Shown here: positions 28,929-36,990 of the stretch, in pieces
Layout: each line of letters opens with the position of its first letter
How positions within the stretch are numbered: position 1 is the first letter of the stretch
Assembly (NCBI RefSeq): GCF_009696315.1
Contig: NZ_VUMG01000003.1
Coordinates: forward strand, 434,001-498,000
Source of the DNA: Cutibacterium porci
GTDB lineage: Bacteria > Actinomycetota > Actinomycetes > Propionibacteriales > Propionibacteriaceae
Direction of reading: 5' to 3'
Length of the DNA stretch: 64,000 nucleotides
Translations under genes and position numbers: made by a program
The notes under the pieces: model-generated
The model's database searches: none
What the model saw: only the letters and a program-made list of their open reading frames with translations
What the model was told of the DNA's origin: nothing

Positions 28929-30262
28929 AGACAGAAAACCTCTCGCATTTCCAATCCTCCTTCTCGACAAATCCTCCGACACATTCTGTGAATCGCATCG
29001 CTCGAAGAGTATTTCGGCTTCCACCAGCCTCCGGTTCCGTCCCGCAAGATACTAGCATGCCAGCGAGGGTGCGTCGCCAGCAAACCGGTCCTGATTAAAG
29101 CAAATAAATCCCGCTCTCGAGAAGGACCAGACCAAGCTGGGCTAACATACCCAGGGGTGCCAGGAGGTGTAAAGGCGACGTCAGCACCTGTACGCAAGCT
29201 AGCCACTTCTAAATCACAGAAACTTACATCTCTCGTACCCGCGCCTATGAGGATATTACCGCAAGAAATGTCATTTATGACTATTCCTCGATCATGAGAA
29301 GGATTCACAAGGTCTCTCAGAATTCTCGTCACTAATCCTTCAATCTCAACAAAGAGAACCTCATAGGGTGGCTCAGAAACCGCCTTGAGGAGACTGCCTG
29401 TCTTATACAAGAAGTCCATCACAAGAAAATGAGAGGAATCCACAGTGAACCCATGGGTTACCGTAGGCATCCCCGGTAGGTCACCAAGTAGCCCCAAGAA
29501 CCGTCTTTGCCGCATCAGTCGCGACACGGCATCAACCCCGTGGGCATCCCGCTCAGCGAAGTCCCTCGCTTCCTTAAGTACGACCCGTCGAGGAAGACAT
29601 GAACCAGGGACTTCAGAGAAGTCAAGTGCCTCAAAAACGCCGCCCTTAGCTCACATCGAAAGCGCCCGGAGCACCAAGTATCGTCCGGCGAACAGTCGTG
29701 TCTGGGCGACCGCTCCCTCGGGCTCACCGCTTCCCCTTCTACCCCAGGGATCCTCAACTCCTTCGGGTAGTGTCCGCCCGGGGGAACGCTCATCCAATTC
29801 ATTGGAACCAGCGCGGCCCCTGTGAGATCGCCCAAGCAATGACCCGTACCGGAAATACAAGCAATCCGATTCAGGGACGGACGAATCGCTCAGTGGGCGC
29901 GGCCCAGATTCCCCTCGGAGCGCCTTCTTCAAGACTTCCACAAGACGCAAGAAGTGATCGCGACTCTGAGGGTAAATAGTTATCACTTTCCTCGCCTGTG
30001 TGACACCAAGTAACCCCATGTTTAGGGATGCTAGTGTTTTCATGTCTCGTGCAAATTTGAACGTCACTCCACCGTCAAGTGCTTTTGCCACAAGAAGTAA
30101 CACATGCCCAGCGCTGTCCAAGCCTGCTGAAACGTGTATTTTGAAACCAAAGCTCGGCAAATCGTCAGTATCACCGATTTGCGTCCAAACCCCAGTATGC
30201 GAGAGTGATTGACAGCCCTTCTCTAAGCTAATTACTTCCGCACATGCCTCATCATAATTCAT
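28925..30262 (-). pseudogene. LanKC-like lyase-kinase without cyclase domain, interrupted by one TGA
   Basis: The single frame of 446 codons is open except for a TGA at codon 204 (29651-29653). Residues about 25-120 match the LanKC lyase domain: GFKIHVSAGLDSAGHVLLLV, VTFKFARDMKTLASLN, KVITIYPQSRDHFLRLVEVL and LYFRYGSL. From about 190 a kinase domain follows: RYLVLRALSM, the TGA, AKGGVFEALD, VVLKEARDF, GIVINDISCGNILI (catalytic Asp), CDLEVA and GTPGYVSPAW. The protein ends soon after the kinase; the roughly 400-residue LanC-like cyclase of class III enzymes is absent. In the family, Ser/Thr are phosphorylated and eliminated to dehydro residues. The TGA sits in the nucleotide-binding loop, so the enzyme is probably dead in this strain. 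Confidence 0.82.
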
Positions 30263-30272
30263 AACTCTGCAC

Positions 30273-30515
30273 TCACACCGTAAGACCACTGCCAAAGACT
30301 TCTCTTCCGGCGTTCACGGCAATACAGAGCACACAATGACTGTAAGAAACTACTAGATCACCGAGCCTAGGGACGCCATAATATGAAGCCAGTAGAGCGA
30401 ATTCCGAGGTCCGGAATCTCTCGCCTTTTGGGCACTTAAATCCACGAATGATCATCCGATAGAGCAAATGCCATGCTCGTGCGCTCATGAACTCGTTTGA
30501 ATTACATTCGAGCAC
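30273..30515 (-). CDS. Small hypothetical protein between protease and lyase-kinase
   Basis: 80 residues from GTG 30515, preferred because GAGGA lies 4 nt upstream; an internal ATG at 30488 would give 71 residues. It begins 8 nt after the protease stop and ends 10 nt before the lyase-kinase start, so it sits tightly within the operon. The sequence (MSARAWHLLYRMIIRGFKCP, then FRTSEFALLASYYGVPRLGD) has a helical look and four Cys, without a known motif. It could be an accessory protein, or a shifted part of the lyase-kinase N-terminus, which looks slightly short. Confidence 0.45.
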   Translation of the reverse strand: MLECNSNEFMSARAWHLLYRMIIRGFKCPKGERFRTSEFALLASYYGVPRLGDLVVSYSHCVLCIAVNAGREVFGSGLTV

Positions 30516-30522
30516 GAATTCC

Positions 30523-32004
30523 TCAAATAGCCACCAAAAAGTGCCGTCGACTCGATGCTGGATCTCTACTGCTTCGGATTCCGAAATTTTTATCGAAGAA
30601 CTCCTGCATAGCTTGCTGCACCGATAAAGCATCGTTGTGCTTGACCAAAGAATGATCAAACGACAGCTCTTCTAAAATATCACCAGGCATAATACACAGC
30701 TCAGACAAATAGGTTCGGAGCTCCTTAGTTGGCGGGGTTACCGTGTCTTGTGGACTCCACATCACGCACATATGGCGAGTCTTTCGTTCACTGGGCGACA
30801 CGATTTTCCCACACATAGAGCGCTTCTTGGGGGAATCGAGTCCCCATTCAGTCGGAGGTACCCGCGAAGATGCGATGCTTTTCCACAGATCCTCGACATT
30901 TACAAATGGGGCAACGGCGATAATCCCTTCCAGAGGCGCATCAGCACTAAGCAACGCTAAGTATGCACCGTAGCTATGTCTGACCAAGAGAACTGAGGAA
31001 AACTCTCGCTCGTGAGACAGGCCAATAAGAGCACGCAACTCGCGAAGGTCCTGAACACCCCACGCGCCGACAATCCGCCTTCTGTGTACGGTCCCCAGAC
31101 CGTCGGCTCCGCTTGGTCCCGGCATCCACATCGTTGCCGTCGGCTGGCCCAGCCAACTAAATGCAGCTGTGTATCTATCGAGAACAGGTTGGTCCGGACC
31201 TCCCGGGAGAAATATGACAAGCATATCACCTCGTCCTATCAAAAGGCCGCGCACCGTCCCGGCTGAGGTATGCCAAAAGGTGTAATCACTACTCGATTCG
31301 AGCGTTTCATTCCCGCGTATTTCTGTGTATTGCAAGCGCGGAACGGAGGCAAAGCATGACCACAACCGCAACTGGTTCTGAGCTGACGGAAAATGCAGAT
31401 AGCCAGACATATAGCCAGTTTCCCCCAAATAGACTGTGCATCTATTTTGAAGTGTGATTTGACCGTTGTTTCCGGCATAGATGGACGTTCGAGAGACTTC
31501 AGCTGGAGCCGTTAATCGCCTTAGCAAACGCTGTTCCTGAAAGTCGATAAGCTGCACTTAATTCGGCGCCGCCTGCGCCGCAGCCAACAGGAACCGTTCA
31601 CCTATCCATGACGACGGGATGGCGGCGACACGCCACAAAATCTCACCCATCTCACTAATAACGACACACTCGTTAGCGAAAGGTGGCGCACTACACCGGA
31701 TAGACAGAGCAATTAATCTACCAGCCGGGGACGCAATTGCCCGCTCAGGCGGAAAGGGGGAGGTGAGCAGTGTACGGGCCCCAACGGGGCTTCTCGATAC
31801 CAAGTGGAATCCCGTTTCAGCGCGATGAACAGTCAGAATCCTCTCATCACCCACTACCGCCAAGGGCCTTACCTCTGCGCCCACACGCAATGTGAAGACT
31901 TCAGTTCCGGTCCACTCGCACACGCACAGCGACCCATCTCTAGGTGCTATAAATCGGTCCCCAGAAGCATCAACCGCAAGCGGCCCATCAATTTGCATAC
32001 CCAT
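30523..32004 (-). pseudogene. Prolyl-oligopeptidase-type (S9) protease, interrupted by one TAA
   Basis: A 494-codon frame with one stop, TAA at codon 149 (31558-31560), directly followed by GTG CAG. The first 148 residues are beta-propeller-like (DGPLAVDASGDRFIAP, GRLIALSIRC, GEILWRVAA). After the stop the propeller goes on (VQLIDFQEQRLLRRLTAP), then an alpha/beta-hydrolase domain with nucleophile LVRHSYGAYLAL, Asp in SPQDTVTP and His in SFDHS. The nucleophile elbow departs from GxSxGG (Arg for the first Gly, Ala for the last). POP-type proteases remove leader peptides in some class III lanthipeptide clusters. A restart at GTG 31557 would yield only the C-terminal part. Confidence 0.8.
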
Positions 32005-32013
32005 GTGAATAGC

Positions 32014-32148
32014 TCATCCGTAAGCATCATTCACGGCGGCACGACCAACAGCAACGCGACAGAGATGCGCTGCCCCGCCGCTCTGACAGAGCAGAGTGGA
32101 CTCACCTTCCGGATCGAAACTGATGGCACTTAAGATGTTCAAGATCAT
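32014..32148 (-). CDS. Candidate SapB/AmfS-like lanthipeptide precursor
   Basis: 44 codons from ATG 32148 (TTG 32142, with GGAA 8 nt upstream, is an alternative start). The peptide begins MILNILSAISFDPEG and goes on ESTLLCQSGGAAHLC, ending in a 15-residue tail without Cys. The short leader plus Ser-x-Leu-Leu-Cys ... Ser ... Leu-Cys pattern resembles RamS/AmfS, whose cores have S-LLL-C and a second S...C ring. A Pro in the leader (FDP-EG) offers a cut site for the POP protease encoded 9 nt downstream. No database comparison was possible. Confidence 0.55.
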   Translation of the reverse strand: MILNILSAISFDPEGESTLLCQSGGAAHLCRVAVGRAAVNDAYG

Positions 32149-32218
32149 TTCCAGATTGAGTGCAGGGTGCCTACACCGACGCGGGTATAGGCAGGCACCC
32201 CCGTCTAGCCTGGAATAT

Positions 32219-32446
32219 TTACCCTGCGGTAGGGCAAGTCTGGCTGTGCGCGCCCGAGAGGGCTGCGCTGACGCAATTCCCGTCAATACCGAGCTGCGCG
32301 AGCGCGTCTAAATCCCTAGCGGCAAAGGCAGCACTCTCCTGGGCTCCCATACCAAAACGTGCAACGGTGCCCTCGGGATCGTTGAAGTAGTCCGAGACAA
32401 CGTTGAAGTCAGTGAGCATGGCACTAACGAACCGATCCTGATTAAT
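32219..32446 (-). CDS. Candidate RiPP precursor with long helical leader, ATT start
   Basis: 75 codons if translation begins at ATT 32446, which has a perfect GAGGAGG 7 nt upstream; the first in-frame ATG (32419) has no ribosome site and would give 66 residues. The leader contains DYFNDPEGTVARFGMGA and AARDLDALAQLGIDGN, a pattern like the small LigA/Nif11-type helical domains recruited as RiPP leaders. The last 18 residues, CVSAALSGAHSQTCPTAG, are rich in Ser, Thr and two Cys, as a core peptide should be. The FNDPEG segment is shared in kind with FDPEG of the second precursor. It is the first gene after the promoter at 32550-32579. Confidence 0.55.
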   Translation of the reverse strand: MNQDRFVSAMLTDFNVVSDYFNDPEGTVARFGMGAQESAAFAARDLDALAQLGIDGNCVSAALSGAHSQTCPTAG

Positions 32447-32466
32447 GGATCAACCTCCTCAAATTG

Positions 32467-32484
32467 GTGACCACCGTTGGTCAC
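32467..32484 (-). promoter_or_regulatory. Dyad in the leader of the lanthipeptide transcript
   Basis: GTGACCA-CCGT-TGGTCAC is a perfect 7-bp inverted repeat lying between the -10 box and the ribosome site of the first precursor. It could be a repressor site downstream of the promoter or an RNA hairpin 6 nt from the Shine-Dalgarno sequence. Confidence 0.45.
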
Positions 32485-32549
32485 GCCAAAGAGTCTTCCT
32501 GCGCGGTAACCGCGATGTCAAGGTCCTCGCCAAACTTCAACCAAAAATT

Positions 32550-32579
32550 ATTATACCACACGGAGAGAGGCCAGCCCAA
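32550..32579 (-). promoter_or_regulatory. Promoter of the lanthipeptide locus
   Basis: On the minus strand TTGGGC (32579-32574), an 18-nt spacer and a perfect TATAAT (32555-32550) precede the first precursor by about 100 nt. An AT-rich run follows the -10 box. Confidence 0.55.
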
Positions 32580-32853
32580 CCTGAGACGCCTAGACTCTGC
32601 AAGTGAGAGCTTTCCTTACTGACTCAAGGCTGACGCCGCCTAGCCCGACGAACCGCGCGGGGCTCAGCGACAGGGCATCAGACCCGCCGTCCGACACCCA
32701 TTCAACACTCCCCTGCCAACGTCACCACGCGAGACCATCGCTGTGCCGTCCAATTAATCGAACACTCGCCCGACGTGCGTGCCCATTCCACCGGCCGACG
32801 CCGGTCACCAGCGGTCACATCACAGCGCCATCAGGGGACCACGCACGCCCCGA
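32580..32853. other. Spacer between lanthipeptide promoter and right repeat
   Basis: No gene is supported on either strand; the stretch is rich in CCGAC-like runs and ends at the 70-bp repeat. Confidence 0.5.
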
Positions 32854-32923
32854 TTCCCAAGCTGGACACGCGGGTTCGATTCCCGTCGCCCGCTCCACTA
32901 TGACCTCGCATTTGATAAGGCCC
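32854..32923 (+). repeat. Direct repeat, right copy (tRNA-Gly 3' fragment)
   Basis: Identical to 22551-22620. It contains the tRNA from the anticodon loop to CCA without the 5' half, so it is not a working tRNA. It marks the junction of element 1 with a second, more decayed element. Confidence 0.9.
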
Positions 32924-34080
32924 AGGTTGCGTCTGGCAAATATGCCCTAGGGACCTGGATTCCGCCCAACGTTGGCGTGCTGACGTTTCGCGAAGTCAGA
33001 CACCTATTCTGCGCGAAAGCCGGCCCACATATGAAGCGGGCCAGGCGACGTGGAACCAGGTCGGCGTCGATTGCGCATCCGTCGCGGAAATAGAACTCGA
33101 TGCTGCCCACGTCGACAACGGCATGGTTGATCAGGGCCGTCTAGCGGGTTGCCCGGAACGTGCTGACCGGCGCACCTAAGAGTTAGTCGTAGGCGGCAGT
33201 CTCCGCCGCGAGGTCCTCGGGCAGAAAAGGTAGAGCTTCGAGCCGCTGCCTACCCCGTGGCCAGTTCGTATTGAACTTGATCCCACACCTCAGGGTCGTT
33301 GAAAGGCTCGTAGCAGCCAGTGACGTAGTACTGGGCGACTTTTCGTTGGTGAAGTTTGATGCTCTTGGTCAAGAAATCAACAGTGCACGCTCCTTGCAGC
33401 GCAGCATTGCCTGTGTATTTCTCGTTAGACAGGATCGAACGGATCGTAGCGACACGCCATGTGGTTGTCCCGCGCGCCGTCAAATACCCTTCGGCCTCGA
33501 AACATCTTTGATTTTTCGGACGGATTTCCCGGCCAGGAACAAGCCATAGATTTCGCGCACTACAGGGGCTCGCTCTTTGCCAATGACAAGGTTGCCGTCC
33601 AAGCCTTTCTTGTAACCAAGCGGGGACTTATACGGCACCATGACCCCCCCCACAAGCTAAGAGTTTATGGTGACCCCACGTCACGTTCTCGGAGATGGAT
33701 CGGGATTCTTCCTGACCAACGAGCTCATGAGTGTGATGAATGGTTGGCCTTTGGAATCCAGCGTCCAAACGTTTTCCATCTCGAAGTACACCTCCACTCC
33801 CCGATCTATCGGCAACCGCACGTGGGCAAGCGTGTCAACAGCGTTACGGGCGAACCGGGACACCGATTTAGTGGCGATGAGATCGATCTCGCCTGCCAGC
33901 ACATCGGTAATCATTTGTGTGAAGCCTTCACGTTATTTCATTAATACTCCGGTGATGCCTTCGCCGGTGTATATACCGACGAGCTGCCAGCCTGCGTGAT
34001 CGCTGATGTAGCTATGTAGCAGCCGACCTGGGCATGGATCGGCGCTCGTCCAATACTGTGGACACCCCAGCGTATACTGC
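32924..34080 (-). pseudogene. Second serine recombinase, heavily decayed
   Basis: Fragments in order along the minus strand: SDHAGWQLVGIYTGEGITG with a following in-frame stop, MITDVLAGEIDLIATKSVSR and FARNAVDTLAHV of the catalytic domain, IRSILSNEKYTGNAALQGA and KVAQYYVTGCYEPFNDPEVW of the recombinase domain, and SIEFYFRDGCA at the C-terminus. Many stops and gaps separate them. The last two parts match the first element's recombinase remnant closely, so both elements come from one family. Confidence 0.8.
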
Positions 34081-34198
34081 TACACGTTCGCCGACCTGCA
34101 GCAGTTCACCATCAGATGCCCCCACCGTCGAGGAGCCCCGTTTTTGTTTAACCCCAACAAAGCAAGACAGCAATATGCGCCCCTCAGCACGGCGACAG

Positions 34199-34215
34199 AT
34201 ACTCTTGAGGTGTAT
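34199..34215 (+). promoter_or_regulatory. Second copy of the GIY-YIG upstream dyad
   Basis: The same ATACTCTTGAGGTGTAT as at 25618, within a conserved upstream block, although the gene it would serve is broken. Confidence 0.35.
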
Positions 34216-34251
34216 TCACGCCCATTTCAACATAACGATAGAGGTGGCTCG

Positions 34252-34496
34252 TGACGGCACCAAGGACTGTGCAATTATTCTTGATGGACGACTCACCTAA
34301 CAGGCGAATCAAATGCTCGTTGAATAACTGAGTGGGCAAGGTCTACCTCATCCCCCGCACGGAGATCACCCACTCCAAGGACCGCCCCGAGCCCACACAG
34401 ACCGGCATCTACCTACTGTTCGGCACCGACACCGAAACCGGCGACGGACTTCTCTACGCCGGGCAAACTCACGAACGAAAGAACGGTAACGAGAAA
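34252..34496 (+). pseudogene. GIY-YIG protein, truncated second copy
   Basis: Starting at GTG 34252 the frame reads TAPRTVQLFLMDDSPNRRIK, nearly the same as the copy at 25665, until a Trp codon has become TGA (34329-34331; SLNN-stop-VGKVYLIP). It stays recognisable through TGIYLLFGTDTETGD and LLYAGQTHERKNGN and then stops matching at about 34496; the rest of the GIY-YIG domain and DUF4357 are lost. Confidence 0.85.
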
Positions 34497-34517
34497 GACG
34501 CTACCCCTAAGCACACG

Positions 34518-34554
34518 CGCATTGATGATCTGACACGGTCAGATCATCAATGCG
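34518..34554. terminator. Hairpin at the end of the island
   Basis: A perfect 16-bp inverted repeat (CGCATTGATGATCTGA / TCAGATCATCAATGCG) with a 5-nt loop lies 38 bp beyond the stop of the beta-helix gene. It probably ends that transcript, though there is no T-run; it is also close to where homology to element 1 stops. Confidence 0.55.
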
Positions 34555-34591
34555 TTCCGTGGCATGAAGCAGTCGCTAACTGCTTCCCGCC

Positions 34592-35878
34592 CTACTTGCT
34601 GCCATTCTCCGGGACGTCGCCCTCGATCCTCGTCGCTATAGAGCCAGATCCAGTCGCGGTCACGTCACCAAGCGAGAGCTCCCCGATTGAGCCACCCTCG
34701 AGGACTTCGAGCGTCACAAGATCGGCTCCCCCGGTCGTCACTATCCCGCCGACCTTCAGGGAGGTCACCTCACCGCCGGGCTTGATGGAGACCGCCGTGG
34801 CCTTGAGCTTCATCTGAACACCCTTGACGAGGCTCATACCCTCGCCGCCCGTCGTGCGCACGTCGCCACGCACCTCGATCGGGCCCGTCGGCTTCGAGAC
34901 CTGGATGCCAATGGCACCGTCGCCATGGGTGGTGATGGAATCGAAAGTAGCAGACTCGACGGAGCCGTCGTAGACGTTGAATCCGCGAGCGCCCAGGCCC
35001 GTCGTCGCGATTGGGGCGTTAATCTCGAGGCGGCCCATCTCGCCAAAGTTGACGAAACCGATGCCGGAAGCACCCGTGGTCGTGACTGGGGCGTGCGCCA
35101 CCCACTCCGCCGTCTTACCCCACAGGTCGAGCGCCATGTCATTCGCGCCGTGGGTGGTAGTCGCACCAGTGTTTTCAACGCGATCGACGACGGCACCACC
35201 GAGGACGAACACGGCTCCGGTGATCTTGTCACCCGTTCCCTGGACAATGCCACCGTCGGTGATAACCGTGTCGGTCTCGAGCAAGTCGGCCCGCAGGGAG
35301 CCGCCAGTCAGCTTGCCCTCGCGATCCGTGTAGCCGTCGAGGAATACACCCGAGCCACGGACCGGCGTCAACGGCGTTCCGATGCTGATGCCCTTGAGGG
35401 TAGCCGTGAACTCCGTGTCAGCATCCGGCTGCAGATTCCACAACGTAAAGCCGCCTTGGAGCACGTCGACTCCAAAGCCGTGTGGCTGGCGCGAACGTCC
35501 GCGCACATCGGCGGCTTTGACGTGCACCTGATCCGCCTCCACGCGAATCATGCGCAGGTTATCGTCAGCCACGAGGTAGACCTGGCCAACGGTCGTCACA
35601 TTGCGGAGGACGAGAGTTCCAGCGTTGGCAAGACTCGTGTCGTTATAAACGGCAACCTCGTAGTCGACTGTCGTGATTGTGATGTCATTGAGCGTGTTAT
35701 TCCTCGTCAGTCGAACACCCTTCCCGGTGAACTCAAGCGTTCCGCCCGACAGAGTGGCGCCCTCGGGGAGGGTGATGGATGGCGAACCGGTAATGGTGCC
35801 CTCGACGCGGATGTCCATGAAACCATCTGCGATGGCTTTCGCAAGTTCGTCTGCGCTTGACACTGTGATTGCACTCAT
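34592..35878 (-). CDS. Predicted right-handed beta-helix protein
   Basis: 428 residues from ATG 35878, the second of two adjacent ATGs, which has AAGGAAG 6 nt upstream. The sequence is a run of short beta-rich turns with repeated Gly, Thr, Val and Asn: TGSPSITLPEGATLSGGTLE, then ITGAVFVLGGAVVDRVENTG and many (T/S)TxGxxG turns. This is the look of a pectate-lyase-like solenoid. There is no signal peptide, anchor or catalytic motif, and the neighbours do not help. It could be a cytosolic structural or binding protein, or reach the surface by a non-classical route. Function unknown. Confidence 0.7.
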   Translation of the reverse strand: MSAITVSSADELAKAIADGFMDIRVEGTITGSPSITLPEGATLSGGTLEFTGKGVRLTRNNTLNDITITTVDYEVAVYNDTSLANAGTLVLRNVTTVGQVYLVADDNLRMIRVEADQVHVKAADVRGRSRQPHGFGVDVLQGGFTLWNLQPDADTEFTATLKGISIGTPLTPVRGSGVFLDGYTDREGKLTGGSLRADLLETDTVITDGGIVQGTGDKITGAVFVLGGAVVDRVENTGATTTHGANDMALDLWGKTAEWVAHAPVTTTGASGIGFVNFGEMGRLEINAPIATTGLGARGFNVYDGSVESATFDSITTHGDGAIGIQVSKPTGPIEVRGDVRTTGGEGMSLVKGVQMKLKATAVSIKPGGEVTSLKVGGIVTTGGADLVTLEVLEGGSIGELSLGDVTATGSGSIATRIEGDVPENGSK

Positions 35879-35881
35879 CAT

Positions 35882-36974
35882 TACTTCCTTGAGCCGAGCT
35901 GGATTCCCAATGATATTAAACCGTAGGAGGTCATCCTATTGAGGGGAATGAACATCGCGTTCTATATTCTCAACGCTCCCAGCAAACTCCCGGTTTTACC
36001 TCAAGGGAGTCTCATTCCTGCGCTCACGAACATGCTGTGATTCCTCGCCATCCACCCCCGTCTCACCCACTGAAGTAGCGGCCTCTCCCCACAACTTCCG
36101 CGGCACACGAGGCTCGATGTGCCGAGCTGACTGCGTCCGTCTTTCATCATCTCCGCCGCGTGGGGCATATGTACCATGACCGACATGCTGACCGTTGATC
36201 TCCTCGCCGTGGCCCGGGATGCGGCGGTCGACCGCCTCCCCTCGTTGAACAGTCACCGGAAATGTACCGGCGGGACCTGCATCACTATCGCGCGTGCCGC
36301 CATGAAGACTGCCGAACACACCCACGAGGCGGCGACCACGGGACACCTGAGCGTCATCATCCGAACTCTTTAACGCCCTGTCGTCCAAACGCGGGGACGC
36401 GATCCCAGTGTTTCTGACAGCAATCCAGACGGGCTCTCGGACGCGCAGGCCGTCACCTAGCGGCTCACCCAATGGCTTCAGCCGTTCAGTCTTCCACGGG
36501 AACATACTCGTCGCATAAACGCACACGACAGGGAAGTCAGCATTATGAAAGCGTTCGCAACGAGTAGTAAGCGTCAACTGTCGAGCATGCGGAGGATGCC
36601 AACCTGGGCGTCAACAACAAGGAGGGCGGGCAGGTCGTTCACAGGGTCCGTTCTCTCAGGCAGCGTCCCAATTCGAGCATGTCGCTCCCCGCGCGCCACG
36701 CAATTTATATCAGGTCCGTGAGAACACGATGCAGCCCACCGACCGTGCCGCGAGCACAGTGAGGCCGCCCCGGCCCGTGACACACGTCCCCACCCAGAAC
36801 CGCCACGGGCCAACCACGCTTGACACCTCCCCAACTCCTGCCAGCTTCCGCCGTGCGCAAACCTGAGCCAGGTCACTCACTGTGTACCCGTGCCGGTGAT
36901 ACATTCGGGGCAATGCTCGCCGCGCAATGACCTCGCTTTGAGCGGGATCTCCCACGGCCCACCCTGAGCGCCAT
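35882..36974. other. 1.1-kb gene-poor region
   Basis: No confident gene. Short frames exist on both strands without ribosome sites. One minus-strand segment (about 36870-36955) reads RALPRMYHRHGYTVSDLAQ, faintly like the start of a TetR-type HTH; if real it is a remnant, diverging from the isochorismatase operon. Confidence 0.4.
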
Positions 36975-36990
36975 CAAAAGGAGAGTAACC

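Larger units (their letters stand above)
22551..32853. mobile_element. Integrated element 1 at tRNA-Gly, carrying a lanthipeptide locus
   Basis: Bounded by the two copies of the 70-bp repeat. From left to right it holds decayed serine recombinases, a small unknown gene, a broken HTH/zinc gene, an intact GIY-YIG protein, an ISL3 transposase remnant, and a lower-GC lanthipeptide locus. All recombinase reading frames are broken, so the element is no longer self-mobile. The right boundary is inferred from the repeat. Confidence 0.7.

Noticed and set aside
29651-29653. Selenocysteine or programmed readthrough at the TGA in the lyase-kinase
   Set aside because: No catalytic Cys is expected at this position in the kinase loop, no SECIS-like hairpin is apparent after it, and a neighbouring gene has a TAA lesion that selenocysteine cannot explain.
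32854-32904. A second tRNA-Gly gene
   Set aside because: Only the 3' half from the anticodon loop on is present, with no acceptor 5' strand or D arm, so it is an attachment-site fragment.
34925-35860. A 311-codon open frame antisense to the beta-helix gene
   Set aside because: No ribosome site or motif; the minus-strand frame is longer, has AAGGAAG before its start and shows regular beta-solenoid turns.
36176-36373. A 65-residue plus-strand gene in the gap before the isochorismatase gene
   Set aside because: No ribosome site, no motif and no conserved neighbour; composition is like the non-coding surroundings.
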